This document shows positions 18,341 to 26,067 of a stretch of 35,907 bases of DNA, in pieces; the first letter of the stretch is position 1; every line of letters starts with the position of its first letter. The notes below the pieces were generated by a model. That model searched no databases, was not told the origin of the DNA, and was given only the letters and a program-made list of their open reading frames with translations. The stretch comes from Saprospiraceae bacterium (GTDB lineage Bacteria; Bacteroidota; Bacteroidia; Chitinophagales; Saprospiraceae): assembly GCA_013001975.1 (NCBI GenBank), contig JABDKX010000188.1, positions 1 to 35,907 of the forward strand, read 5' to 3'. A program made the translations under genes and the position numbers.

Positions 18341-18348
18341 CAAAAATA
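18341..18348 (-). promoter_or_regulatory. -7 promoter element of the DsbD-alpha/dsbD/TPR operon
   Basis: The minus strand reads TATTTTTG, an exact match to TANNTTTG, 52 nt upstream of the ATG at 18289. No clear TTTG is seen at the -33 position. It is the best promoter candidate for the three-gene redox operon. Confidence 0.45.
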
Positions 18349-18507
18349 ACCTATTCAGCTATTATAAAGTTTTATCTGATATATCAATTATTAGGATGAT
18401 GTCAATTGAAGGACTATAATTAATCAGATTAGTACTTTTACAATGCAATATTGATACTATGTAGCTTAAAATGCACCTAAAATGGCCTAATTTATAATAA
18501 CATTAAC

Positions 18508-18531
18508 AAAGTACGAATGATTTCGGACTTT
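18508..18531 (-). terminator. Hairpin downstream of dapD, possible terminator
   Basis: AAAGT and ACTTT pair, then after one mismatch CGAA and TTCG pair around a TGAT loop. It begins 28 nt past the dapD stop on the minus strand. The following bases (GTTAATGTTATTAT) are only moderately T-rich, so terminator function is uncertain. Confidence 0.35.
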
Positions 18532-18558
18532 ATTTAACAACAATTTCAGATTATCTGA

Positions 18559-19374
18559 TCAAACAGCTAATTCATAGTCACGAAGAACATCATTTAGAGA
18601 TGTCTTCAAATTTGTACTCTCCTTTCTTTGTCCAATTATTAAGGCACAGGCTACATTATATTTCCCGGCTGGAAATTCCTTAGAATATGATCCCGGAATA
18701 ACAACCGATCTTTCAGGTACTTCACCTTTATATGTAACAGGAGATTCACCAGTCACATCAATAATATGTGTTGATTTGGTCAATACCACATTTGCAGCCA
18801 ACACAGCTTCTTTTCTCACACGGACACCTTCCACGACAATACTTCTAGAACCTACAAAGCAACCATCTTCGATAATCGTTGGACTGGCTTGCGGTGGTTC
18901 AAGAACACCTCCAATACCAACACCACCAGATAAATGCACATTTCTGCCTATTTGAGCACCTGATCCGACGGTCGCCCACGTATCGATCATAGTACCACTT
19001 CCAATATATGTAGCTAAGTTTACATAACTGGGCATTAAAATCACCCCTTTTTCTTGAAATGACCCATATCTGGCAATGGCATGAGGAACCACACGAACAC
19101 CTGATGCTGCATGATTCTTCTTTAAAGGTATTTTATCATGAAATTCAAATGGACCCACTTCTATTGTCTCCATTTTTTGAATAGGAAAATAGAGTGAAAC
19201 CGCTTTTTTAACCCACAAGTTTACCTTCCAATCATCACCATCAGGTTCTGCAACCCTAACTTTTCCTTTATCTAAAAGATCAATAACACTTCTGACAGCA
19301 TCTTTTACATTGTCTTCTTTTAATAATTCGCGATTATCATAAGCGTTATTGATTGTTTCAATGAGTGCTTGCAT
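18559..19374 (-). CDS. dapD: 2,3,4,5-tetrahydropyridine-2,6-dicarboxylate N-succinyltransferase
   Basis: DapD transfers succinyl from succinyl-CoA to tetrahydrodipicolinate in the diaminopimelate/lysine pathway in the cytoplasm. The product is 271 aa, close to the E. coli enzyme. It has a helical N-terminal domain and a left-handed beta-helix of hexapeptide repeats from about residue 105. Conserved stretches include GVRVVPHAIARYG, MIDTWATVGSGAQIG, GVLEPPQASPTIIED and CFVGSRSIVVEG. It lies 17 nt downstream of the membrane protein gene at 19392 and probably shares its promoter. The two products have no obvious functional link. Confidence 0.96.
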   Translation of the reverse strand: MQALIETINNAYDNRELLKEDNVKDAVRSVIDLLDKGKVRVAEPDGDDWKVNLWVKKAVSLYFPIQKMETIEVGPFEFHDKIPLKKNHAASGVRVVPHAIARYGSFQEKGVILMPSYVNLATYIGSGTMIDTWATVGSGAQIGRNVHLSGGVGIGGVLEPPQASPTIIEDGCFVGSRSIVVEGVRVRKEAVLAANVVLTKSTHIIDVTGESPVTYKGEVPERSVVIPGSYSKEFPAGKYNVACALIIGQRKESTNLKTSLNDVLRDYELAV

Positions 19375-19391
19375 TTAAATGAATATTTATT

Positions 19392-20057
19392 TTATAAAAA
19401 TAGTTTTAAAGCAACAATTTGGCTGACAAACCCAACCAAAAAGCCACCAAATACATCTTGTATAGTATGTGCCTTTAAATAAATTCTCGAGCTCAATACA
19501 ATACCAATAATGATAACGATCATGCTTAAGAATAAAATATTATGAAATGTAATTGTTAAATCGGTACTTAATTGTAAACTTGTCATAGGTCTGCCATAGC
19601 TTAAAATCAAATTTAAAATGGCAAAAAACATACCGCCTAAACCTACACCATGTAAGCTGATTTTGCTGAAATTATTTATAAAAAAAGCTAAAAAAATGGC
19701 TATGATGGCACCTAAAACGAAACTGCTGAAAAGACCAGGAATCGCATTATGAGTTCTTATGTTTAAAAATAACCACAGATAAGAAATGGAAGTGATAATC
19801 AGCGGTCCTATTCTCTCAGATTTATCTTTTAGTTGAAGTGATTGAATGAGGCCTGTTCCATACAAAAGTAAAATAGCAATTGCAGGAATGACGACGGAAG
19901 TGAAGAATACAATTAAAAATATGGTTCCAAATTCATTGCCATGCCGATAAGGGAATAAATAAGGATTGATCAGCAAAAAAGTGAACAATACATAGATAAT
20001 AATCAACAAAGGATGGAACAAAACTGAGAATAGATGTGCAAATCCTTTTAAAACCAT
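19392..20057 (-). CDS. PAP2-like integral membrane protein
   Basis: The 221-aa product is strongly hydrophobic, with about six transmembrane segments. Near the C-terminus it carries SSRIYLKAHTIQDVFGG. This H-x4-D arrangement is seen in the last motif of membrane PAP2 (phosphatidic acid phosphatase) relatives. The first PAP2 motif (KxxxxxxRP) is not clear: only YGRPMTSL at about residue 153 is suggestive. It may be a divergent lipid phosphatase or a non-catalytic relative. It precedes dapD in a two-gene unit with a perfect -7 element about 15 nt upstream. Confidence 0.75.
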   Translation of the reverse strand: MVLKGFAHLFSVLFHPLLIIIYVLFTFLLINPYLFPYRHGNEFGTIFLIVFFTSVVIPAIAILLLYGTGLIQSLQLKDKSERIGPLIITSISYLWLFLNIRTHNAIPGLFSSFVLGAIIAIFLAFFINNFSKISLHGVGLGGMFFAILNLILSYGRPMTSLQLSTDLTITFHNILFLSMIVIIIGIVLSSRIYLKAHTIQDVFGGFLVGFVSQIVALKLFL

Positions 20058-20071
20058 AGTTGAAATTTGTG

Positions 20072-20079
20072 CAAATCTA
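20072..20079 (-). promoter_or_regulatory. -7 promoter element of the PAP2-like/dapD unit
   Basis: The minus strand reads TAGATTTG, an exact match to TANNTTTG. It gives a leader of roughly 10 nt to the ATG at 20057. No good -33 TTTG is apparent. Confidence 0.5.
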
Positions 20080-20134
20080 ATTTAAATGTTTGACTTTTGG
20101 TTTTAGAACCCACCCACATTATGATTTAGATTCG

Positions 20135-20150
20135 TAGTACATTTGTACTA
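20135..20150 (+). promoter_or_regulatory. -7 element inside an inverted repeat upstream of the DUF4294 operon
   Basis: TAGTAC-ATTT-GTACTA is an inverted repeat with 6-bp arms. It contains TACATTTG (20138-20145), an exact TANNTTTG match on the plus strand. The gene start is about 125 nt downstream of the predicted start site. A dimeric regulator bound to the repeat would cover the promoter; this is inference. Confidence 0.4.
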
Positions 20151-20276
20151 AAGTAGAAAAGAAAAGGACTTAAATAAAAGTTTAACAGAATCTTAGCGTT
20201 AATCTAATATTGCTAACGTTTAATTATGAAACTTATCCCTGTCGAATATTGTCATAATATCAGATAGGTTTAAAAT

Positions 20277-20978
20277 ATGAGGATAACATTTATAATATCA
20301 TGTCTAATTGCGACGCATTTTGTCTCCGCACAAACTGAGGCACCTTATCAATCTAAAGATTCGATTGACATAGAAAACATGTTGGACACTATCATCTATG
20401 AAGATCAAAATATTGACTTATTCGAAACTTCATTGAATGGACGTGTGATGACGGCGATGATTACAGAAACTGGCGACACATTGATAATGGACAAATTGGA
20501 TGATATCTCAATAACCTCCTTAAGAAAATTTAAGACGCCAGAAGATTACGCCAAATACATGAAATTTAAAAGGTACGCGGCAATCGTTTACCCTTATGCA
20601 AAAGAAGCTATTAAAATTTTTAGGGAAACGGAGCATGCGACATTAACAATGAAAAAGCGTAAGCGAAAAAAACATATTAAAAAATTACAAGAAGATCTCA
20701 AACATAAATTTGAACAACCGCTTTCGAAATTGACAAAACTTCAAGGTAAGATATTAATCAAGATGATTGAAAGGGAATTGGATAAGAATATGTTTACTTT
20801 GATAAAAAGTCTTCGAGGAAAATTGTCTGCTTTCTATTGGCATAATGCTTCCAAATTATACAGCTACGATTTAAAAGAAGGCTACCAAGAAGGTAAATAT
20901 GAAATTTTGGATGCCGTATTGCAAGATTTTGACATTTCCTATAGAATTGAGCAAGATGATTTGAAAGAAAAGAAGTAG
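20277..20978 (+). CDS. DUF4294 domain-containing secreted protein
   Basis: This 233-aa protein has a signal peptide (MRITFIISCLIATHFVSAQ) and then a DUF4294 domain covering most of the rest. Family features are RYAAIVYPYAKEAIKIFRE, a very basic KKRKRKKHIKKL stretch, LTKLQGKILIKMIERELD and LRGKLSAFYWHNASKLY. DUF4294 is a Bacteroidota envelope family with no established function. It is the first gene of a likely operon: mvaD starts 31 nt after its stop, followed by the rhodanese lipoprotein. Confidence 0.9.
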   Translation: MRITFIISCLIATHFVSAQTEAPYQSKDSIDIENMLDTIIYEDQNIDLFETSLNGRVMTAMITETGDTLIMDKLDDISITSLRKFKTPEDYAKYMKFKRYAAIVYPYAKEAIKIFRETEHATLTMKKRKRKKHIKKLQEDLKHKFEQPLSKLTKLQGKILIKMIERELDKNMFTLIKSLRGKLSAFYWHNASKLYSYDLKEGYQEGKYEILDAVLQDFDISYRIEQDDLKEKK

Positions 20979-21008
20979 CATTGCATAATAATTTCTAATA
21001 ACTTTTAT

Positions 21009-22040
21009 ATGCAAAAATCAGGAACCGTAAGTTGGAAATGCCCATCAAACATTGCTCTTGTAAAGTATTGGGGAAAATTTGGCAGACAATATCCTAAAAA
21101 TCCATCAATATCATTTACACTCAATGCTTCTCATACAATAACTGAAGTCCAATATAATTATGATGAAAACAGATCAACCCCAGCGCTTTCATTTTTATTT
21201 GAAGGATTTTCTAATCAAAAATTTGCCAAAAAGATTGAGCAATTCTTAAATGGGATAGTTGATATATTTCCTCTAGTAAAAAACCTTGAGCTTAATATTA
21301 ATAGTCGAAACTCATTTCCTCATTCATCAGGTATCGCTTCTTCAGCTTCCAGTATGGCAGCATTGGCGATGTGTCTCGTTTCAATCGAAAAAGAAATTAA
21401 AGGATTAGAGTCTATCGATTTGAATAAAGCATCTTTAATAGCAAGATTAGGAAGTGGAAGTGCTTGTCGATCCGTATTCCCTAAAATTGCTGTTTGGGGT
21501 GAAAATAAAATTATAAAAGGCAGTTCCAATGATTATGCGATTCCTTATTATAAAAATATCCACCCTATTTTTCTTTCATTTAGAGATGACATCCTGATTG
21601 TTTCTCACAAAGAAAAATCTGTTTCCTCAAGAGCAGGTCATGCTTTAATGAATGATAATCCATATGCTAATACCCGTTTTTTACAGGCCAACAACCATCT
21701 TGATGTATTGGTAAATGCAATGAAAGATGGTGACTTAGACACCTTTGGAATGATTGTAGAAAAGGAGGCATTGACTTTACATGCTTTGATGATGGCTTCA
21801 GAACCACCTTATATTCTTTTAGAACCCAATACAATCAATATAATTAGACAGGTTCAAAAATTTAGAAAGAACACAATGGTTCCTGTCTATTTTACATTAG
21901 ATGCAGGCCCTAATATTCATTTGTTATATCCCGAGGAGTTTTCACCTATTGTAAATGAATTAAAAGCTGATTTAAAAAAATACTGTGCTGACGGCAAAAT
22001 AATTGATGACGGCGTTGGGGAAGGTCCTCAAAAATTATAA
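21009..22040 (+). CDS. mvaD: Diphosphomevalonate decarboxylase
   Basis: MvaD makes isopentenyl diphosphate from mevalonate 5-diphosphate with ATP, the last step of the mevalonate pathway in the cytosol. The 343-aa product has the signature near its start, PSNIALVKYWGK, with catalytic-type Lys19. The GHMP ATP-binding loop is FPHSSGIASSASSMAAL, the Arg-containing GSGSACRS follows, and the catalytic Asp motif DAGPN lies near residue 300. All are intact. The product ends in the GEGP motif region. It is in one operon with DUF4294 upstream and the rhodanese gene 2 nt downstream. The other mevalonate genes lie 9-12 kb away on the opposite strand. Confidence 0.95.
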   Translation: MQKSGTVSWKCPSNIALVKYWGKFGRQYPKNPSISFTLNASHTITEVQYNYDENRSTPALSFLFEGFSNQKFAKKIEQFLNGIVDIFPLVKNLELNINSRNSFPHSSGIASSASSMAALAMCLVSIEKEIKGLESIDLNKASLIARLGSGSACRSVFPKIAVWGENKIIKGSSNDYAIPYYKNIHPIFLSFRDDILIVSHKEKSVSSRAGHALMNDNPYANTRFLQANNHLDVLVNAMKDGDLDTFGMIVEKEALTLHALMMASEPPYILLEPNTINIIRQVQKFRKNTMVPVYFTLDAGPNIHLLYPEEFSPIVNELKADLKKYCADGKIIDDGVGEGPQKL

Positions 22041-22042
22041 TT

Positions 22043-22576
22043 ATGTTTAAATACCTGATTTATATAATAATTAATTGTGGCTTCATTTTGCAAGGTTGTA
22101 CACAAAATGCAACTCAGGTAAAGACGTCCAATTTCATAGAAAGTAAAGCTTTTGACGAAAAAATAAAAAGCTATTTAGATTTCTCCATTCCAATAATCAG
22201 TGTTGATTCATTACACAAAAACTATCAAAATTTTACTGTCTTAGATGCCAGAGAAAAGTCAGAATATAATGTAAGCCACCTACCGAACGCTTTTTATTTT
22301 GGTTATAAAAAACCTGACTATTCCATACTTCAAAATCTGGATAATAAAAAACCTGTTGTTCTGTATTGCTCAATTGGATACAGAAGTGAAGAAATGGCAA
22401 AGAAATTAAGGGCTAAAGGCTTTGATGTTTTAAATCTGTATGGGAGTATTTTTGAATGGGTTAATCAAGGTTACCCATTGGAAAAAAATTCAAATTTAAG
22501 CACTAAAGATATTCATGGGTATGATAAAAATTGGAGTCAGTGGATTACCAATAAAAGCTATAACATTACTTATTAA
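22043..22576 (+). CDS. Rhodanese-domain lipoprotein
   Basis: The 177-aa product starts with a hydrophobic signal ending in LQGC, so Cys19 is a likely lipidated residue facing the periplasm. Residues ~55-155 form a single rhodanese domain. It has VLDAREKSEY, the active-site loop CSIGYRS with the sulfur-accepting Cys109, and a closing GSIFEWVNQGYPL. It may transfer or bind sulfane sulfur, or act as a persulfide/phosphatase-like enzyme; the substrate is unknown. It begins 2 nt after mvaD, so it is co-transcribed. Its 3' end overlaps the convergent pth gene by 11 nt. Confidence 0.9.
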   Translation: MFKYLIYIIINCGFILQGCTQNATQVKTSNFIESKAFDEKIKSYLDFSIPIISVDSLHKNYQNFTVLDAREKSEYNVSHLPNAFYFGYKKPDYSILQNLDNKKPVVLYCSIGYRSEEMAKKLRAKGFDVLNLYGSIFEWVNQGYPLEKNSNLSTKDIHGYDKNWSQWITNKSYNITY

Positions 22577-23228
22577 ACTTGTTCATAGTATGTGATAACC
22601 CAATGCTTGTAAAACTCAATACAGCATCTGAACATCTTCCTAGGATTTCACCTAACTTTTCTAATTCTTCATTCGACCATTTTCCTAATACAAAATCTAC
22701 TTGTCGACCTTTTGAAAAATCACTACCGATGCCCACTCGCAACCTAGAGTATTTGCTGGTGCCAAGCACCTGTTGAATGTTTTTAAGTCCATTATGCCCA
22801 CCATCTGCTCCTTTACCTCTCATTCTTAAAGTACCAAAATCAATGTTTTTATCATCTACAACGACCAATACATTTTCAAGTTTCACTTTGTGTTTCGTCA
22901 TCCAATATCTGACTGACTTACCACTTAAGTTCATATATGTTGAAGGTTTCAAAAGGTGAATGTGTCTGCCTTTAGATTTCATCATAGCAACATCTCCTAA
23001 TGTATCGTTCTTAAAAGAAACACCCGCTTCTTTTGCCATCATATCTAAAACTTCAAATCCTATATTATGCCTTGTTCCGTCATAATCAGGATGCATATTA
23101 CCCAGCCCTACTATTAAGTATTTCATATCTTGATCAATTAAGTCATTTTCGTGACTACGGCCACTAAACCATCTTTTAAAAAATTGTATCATAGTTTTTT
23201 TAACTACCTTGTAACCTCTAATAAACAA
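22566..23228 (-). CDS. pth: Peptidyl-tRNA hydrolase
   Basis: Pth releases peptides from peptidyl-tRNAs dropped by ribosomes. The core is complete. Motifs are KYLIVGLGN, TRHNIGFEVLD with the catalytic His, KPSTYMNLSGKSV, VVVDDKNIDFG, GGHNGLKNI and YSRLRVGIG. The frame starts at 23228 (220 aa), about 35 residues longer than typical Pth, whose start corresponds to MKYLIVGLGN. A second ATG at 23192 (MIQFFKRWF) gives a modest basic extension, and I recall similar extensions in related bacteria; I cannot decide between them. A perfect -7 element lies 28 nt upstream of the longer start. The 3' end overlaps the rhodanese gene by 11 nt. Confidence 0.94.
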   Translation of the reverse strand: MFIRGYKVVKKTMIQFFKRWFSGRSHENDLIDQDMKYLIVGLGNMHPDYDGTRHNIGFEVLDMMAKEAGVSFKNDTLGDVAMMKSKGRHIHLLKPSTYMNLSGKSVRYWMTKHKVKLENVLVVVDDKNIDFGTLRMRGKGADGGHNGLKNIQQVLGTSKYSRLRVGIGSDFSKGRQVDFVLGKWSNEELEKLGEILGRCSDAVLSFTSIGLSHTMNKFNK

Positions 23229-23255
23229 AGTCTTTTATATTCAGGTTTCGAAAAT

Positions 23256-23263
23256 CAAAAATA
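23256..23263 (-). promoter_or_regulatory. -7 promoter element of pth
   Basis: The minus strand reads TATTTTTG, an exact match to TANNTTTG, 28 nt upstream of the first possible pth start codon. It lies just ahead of the divergent DinB-family gene. Confidence 0.45.
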
Positions 23264-23270
23264 ATATTTC

Positions 23271-23786
23271 ATGTTAACAAGACCTAAAGAAACTGAGTTT
23301 GCGCCTTTCCAAAAAAAATATATGGATACAGTTAGTGACGATGTCATGGCTGAATTGGCAAAACAACGAGAATATTTCTGCGAATACATTGAAAATCTAA
23401 CTACGGAACAACTTGATTACAGATATGAGGAGGGTAAGTGGTCTATTAAAGAGGTAATCATTCATCTAATCGATACAGAAATTATTTTTAATTATAGAGC
23501 ACTTGCCATAGCCAGAGGAGAAAAAAACAACCTGCTTGGATTTGATCAAGATGAGTATATGGCTAATGTTTCTGTCGATCACATGGATAAAGAATATTTG
23601 TATAACTTTTTTAATATCACCAGATACGGCTCTTTAATTCTTTATAAAGGATTTACAGATGATCAATGGGATATTGTAGGACAGGCAAGCGGCAACAAAA
23701 TGTCCTTACGTTCATTTCCACATATGTTAGCTGGACACCTTAATCATCATTATAAAATATTAAAAGAACGGTATACCTTTTCTTAA
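23271..23786 (+). CDS. DinB/YfiT-family putative metal-dependent protein
   Basis: This 171-aa protein has the four-helix DinB fold pattern. The metal-ligand histidines appear in VIIHLIDTEIIFNYRA and in the C-terminal LAGHLNHHYKILKERY, with WSIKEV before the first. DinB/YfiT proteins often act as thiol-dependent transferases or damage-related enzymes, but most members have no known substrate. It is divergent from pth. Its stop codon is followed with no gap by the ATG of a radical SAM gene, so the two are almost certainly co-translated. Confidence 0.9.
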   Translation: MLTRPKETEFAPFQKKYMDTVSDDVMAELAKQREYFCEYIENLTTEQLDYRYEEGKWSIKEVIIHLIDTEIIFNYRALAIARGEKNNLLGFDQDEYMANVSVDHMDKEYLYNFFNITRYGSLILYKGFTDDQWDIVGQASGNKMSLRSFPHMLAGHLNHHYKILKERYTFS

Positions 23787-24809
23787 ATGAAAATATATTG
23801 GTCAGATACATTTAATTTTTTCTCTAAATTGACGCCATTAAGAATTTTTAATGCCGCGCAATTATTGGTTTCATTTTATCTCACAAAATGGACTAAAAAA
23901 GTATTTGTATTTGGATCACCTATGACTGTATCGTTTGAACCTACGACAGCTTGCAATTTACGCTGTCCTGAATGTCCAAGTGGCCTCAGGTCATTTACCA
24001 GAGAAACTGGAAATTTAAAAAAGGATTTCTTCACGCGGACCATAGATACCATCTCTAATAAATTGATTTATCTCATCTTTTACTTCCAAGGTGAACCATT
24101 TATAAATCCTGACTTTCTGGATATGGTAAGTTATGCTAATAAAAAAGGTCTTTACACCATTACATCAACCAATGGTCATTTTCTTAATAAAACGAATTGC
24201 GAAAAAATAATTGAATCTAAACTTGACAGAATAATTATATCTATTGATGGATTGACCCAATCAACATATTCTGCTTACAGGAAAGGTGGACAATTGCAAA
24301 CAGTGATAGATGGATCTAAATTATTGGTGAAAACCAAAAAAGAAAGAAAATCTAAAACACCGCATATAATATTTCAATTTTTAGTAGTCAAACCTAACGA
24401 GCATGAAATAGCCGACTTATATAATTTGGCGGAAGAAATTGGCATTGACGAAGTAAAATTAAAGACAGCTCAGGTCTATGATTTTAAATATGGAAATGAA
24501 CTCATTCCAACTATTGACAAATACTCGCGATATCAAAAGAAGGCTGATGGTACATATGTCGTTAAGAATAAACTTTTAAATCATTGTTGGAAACTATGGC
24601 ATGCTTGTGTATTTACTTGGAATGGTGTAGTAGTACCTTGCTGCTTCGATAAAGATGCTTCACATCCGTTAGGTAATTTATCTGAATGTTCATTTGAAAA
24701 AATATGGAAAGGAAAAGCTTATGATTCTTTCAGAAGTCAACTGATTAGGGGACGTCAGAATATAGAAATATGTAAAAACTGTACAGAAGGATGCCAAGTA
24801 TGGGCATAA
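23787..24809 (+). CDS. Radical SAM/SPASM domain protein
   Basis: The 340-aa product has the radical SAM cluster motif CNLRCPEC (Cys56, Cys60, Cys63, CX3CX2C) near the start. The barrel shows YFQGEPFINPDF and IISIDGLTQSTY. A C-terminal SPASM region is cysteine-rich, running from WHACVFTWNGVVVPCCFD to ICKNCTEGC. It probably binds one or two auxiliary iron-sulfur clusters and modifies a peptide, protein or small molecule. No short precursor peptide gene is visible next to it. The only tightly linked gene is the abutting DinB-like one, so the substrate is unknown. Confidence 0.92.
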   Translation: MKIYWSDTFNFFSKLTPLRIFNAAQLLVSFYLTKWTKKVFVFGSPMTVSFEPTTACNLRCPECPSGLRSFTRETGNLKKDFFTRTIDTISNKLIYLIFYFQGEPFINPDFLDMVSYANKKGLYTITSTNGHFLNKTNCEKIIESKLDRIIISIDGLTQSTYSAYRKGGQLQTVIDGSKLLVKTKKERKSKTPHIIFQFLVVKPNEHEIADLYNLAEEIGIDEVKLKTAQVYDFKYGNELIPTIDKYSRYQKKADGTYVVKNKLLNHCWKLWHACVFTWNGVVVPCCFDKDASHPLGNLSECSFEKIWKGKAYDSFRSQLIRGRQNIEICKNCTEGCQVWA

Positions 24810-24930
24810 GTTAATCTTCTCATTGGTATTCAATCAATTTTTCATTATTTTTACAGCGAAGTAAATTTTATAAAAATCAACATCACCAAAATAATATTTC
24901 ATTTTAGGTGCAAATTCTCGTCACAGAAAG

Positions 24931-24938
24931 TAGATTTG
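24931..24938 (+). promoter_or_regulatory. -7 promoter element of the TPR gene at 24980
   Basis: TAGATTTG matches TANNTTTG exactly and lies 42 nt upstream of the start codon. No clear -33 TTTG is seen. Confidence 0.45.
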
Positions 24939-24979
24939 GAATGGTTTTTTCATAAGTAAAGAGGGACTTAAGAGAATAA

Positions 24980-25999
24980 ATGCTACAAAAAACAATAATA
25001 CAAGGAAGGATCGAATACGGAACTGAAAAAAGTTTCAAAATGGCCCTTAAAATGTACAACCAGCGCGCCGAAAAATATTATAAAAACGATGTTTTGTTTG
25101 AACCTGAAGAAATATTTTTTGAAGAAGGTTATCTCTTAAACATCCCAAGATTCGTAAAACAAGTCTATCCAAAAACACTTAGAAATACAGCTACACTTTT
25201 AGAATATGTTGTTCAATTTGGCGTCTCTGGTCAACTAAATTTTTGGGCCCTTGATGAAGGAAAGATTTTGATGTATAAACTGATGGAACCATCAAGTGAC
25301 AAAGTCGCTGTCCAACAATATATCAAGGGTAAATCCTTAATGGATCAAAAAGGAAAAGAAGAAGAAGCTATTGTTGCCTTGAATAAGGCCATTGAAAAAT
25401 ATGACAGACATGCGCAAGCCTATGAAAGAAGAGCAAAAGTCAACTTCATGTTGAAAAAAGATCATGATGCTTTGCGTGATTATAATAAAAGTATAGGACT
25501 TGATCCAAGTAATCCTTATGCATATCTTGGAAAAGCTGAAGTCTACATCTATAAAAGAGAATTCGCTGAAGCTATTGATGCTTTGCAAATGACGATTAAA
25601 AAATCTGTTGCACTTCAAGCAGTTCATTGGCAAGGCAGACGTCTTAAAGGTAAACTTCATTTAAAATTAAAACAGTTTAAAGAAGCAGAATTTGAACTTA
25701 AACTTTTTACTAATAGAGCTTTTAAAGAAGGAAATCCCAATCTCGCTTGGAAAAGAGATGCTTTCTTTGATTACGGCCATGTTCAAATGGCACTAGAAGA
25801 TTTTAATGGCGCTGTTAATTCATTTGATAAAGCCTGTACTATTGAATCTGGAAATGATAAGTTAGATAAAGGTAAAAGATTGAGATTTCGTGGTATTGCG
25901 AAACAAAAAGCGGGTCAAAATGGTTATAAAACCGATATTAAAGAAGCCGCTGAAGCAGGTGATAAGGTTGCAAAAAAGCTCTTAGAAGAGTTAAGCTAA
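24980..25999 (+). CDS. Cytoplasmic TPR-repeat protein
   Basis: The 339-aa product has no signal peptide or membrane segment. Residues 1 to about 105 form a non-repeat domain I do not recognise. From about 110 the chain consists of tetratricopeptide repeats, for example EEEAIVALNKAIEKYDRHAQ and HDALRDYNKSIGLDPSNPYA, continuing nearly to the end. It probably mediates protein-protein contacts inside the cell. It has its own -7 element, and 68 nt separate it from the OmpA-family gene downstream, which may or may not share the transcript. Confidence 0.85.
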   Translation: MLQKTIIQGRIEYGTEKSFKMALKMYNQRAEKYYKNDVLFEPEEIFFEEGYLLNIPRFVKQVYPKTLRNTATLLEYVVQFGVSGQLNFWALDEGKILMYKLMEPSSDKVAVQQYIKGKSLMDQKGKEEEAIVALNKAIEKYDRHAQAYERRAKVNFMLKKDHDALRDYNKSIGLDPSNPYAYLGKAEVYIYKREFAEAIDALQMTIKKSVALQAVHWQGRRLKGKLHLKLKQFKEAEFELKLFTNRAFKEGNPNLAWKRDAFFDYGHVQMALEDFNGAVNSFDKACTIESGNDKLDKGKRLRFRGIAKQKAGQNGYKTDIKEAAEAGDKVAKKLLEELS

Positions 26000-26067
26000 T
26001 TCAAAAAGCACGTCAAATCACAATAATTTCCTATCTCAACAAGTATTATTCTAAGTTATATTTAAAT

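Noticed and set aside
25337-25660. Minus-strand open frame of 107 codons
   Set aside because: Antisense to TPR repeats of the gene at 24980; phenylalanine-rich translation typical of the reverse of lysine-rich coding DNA.
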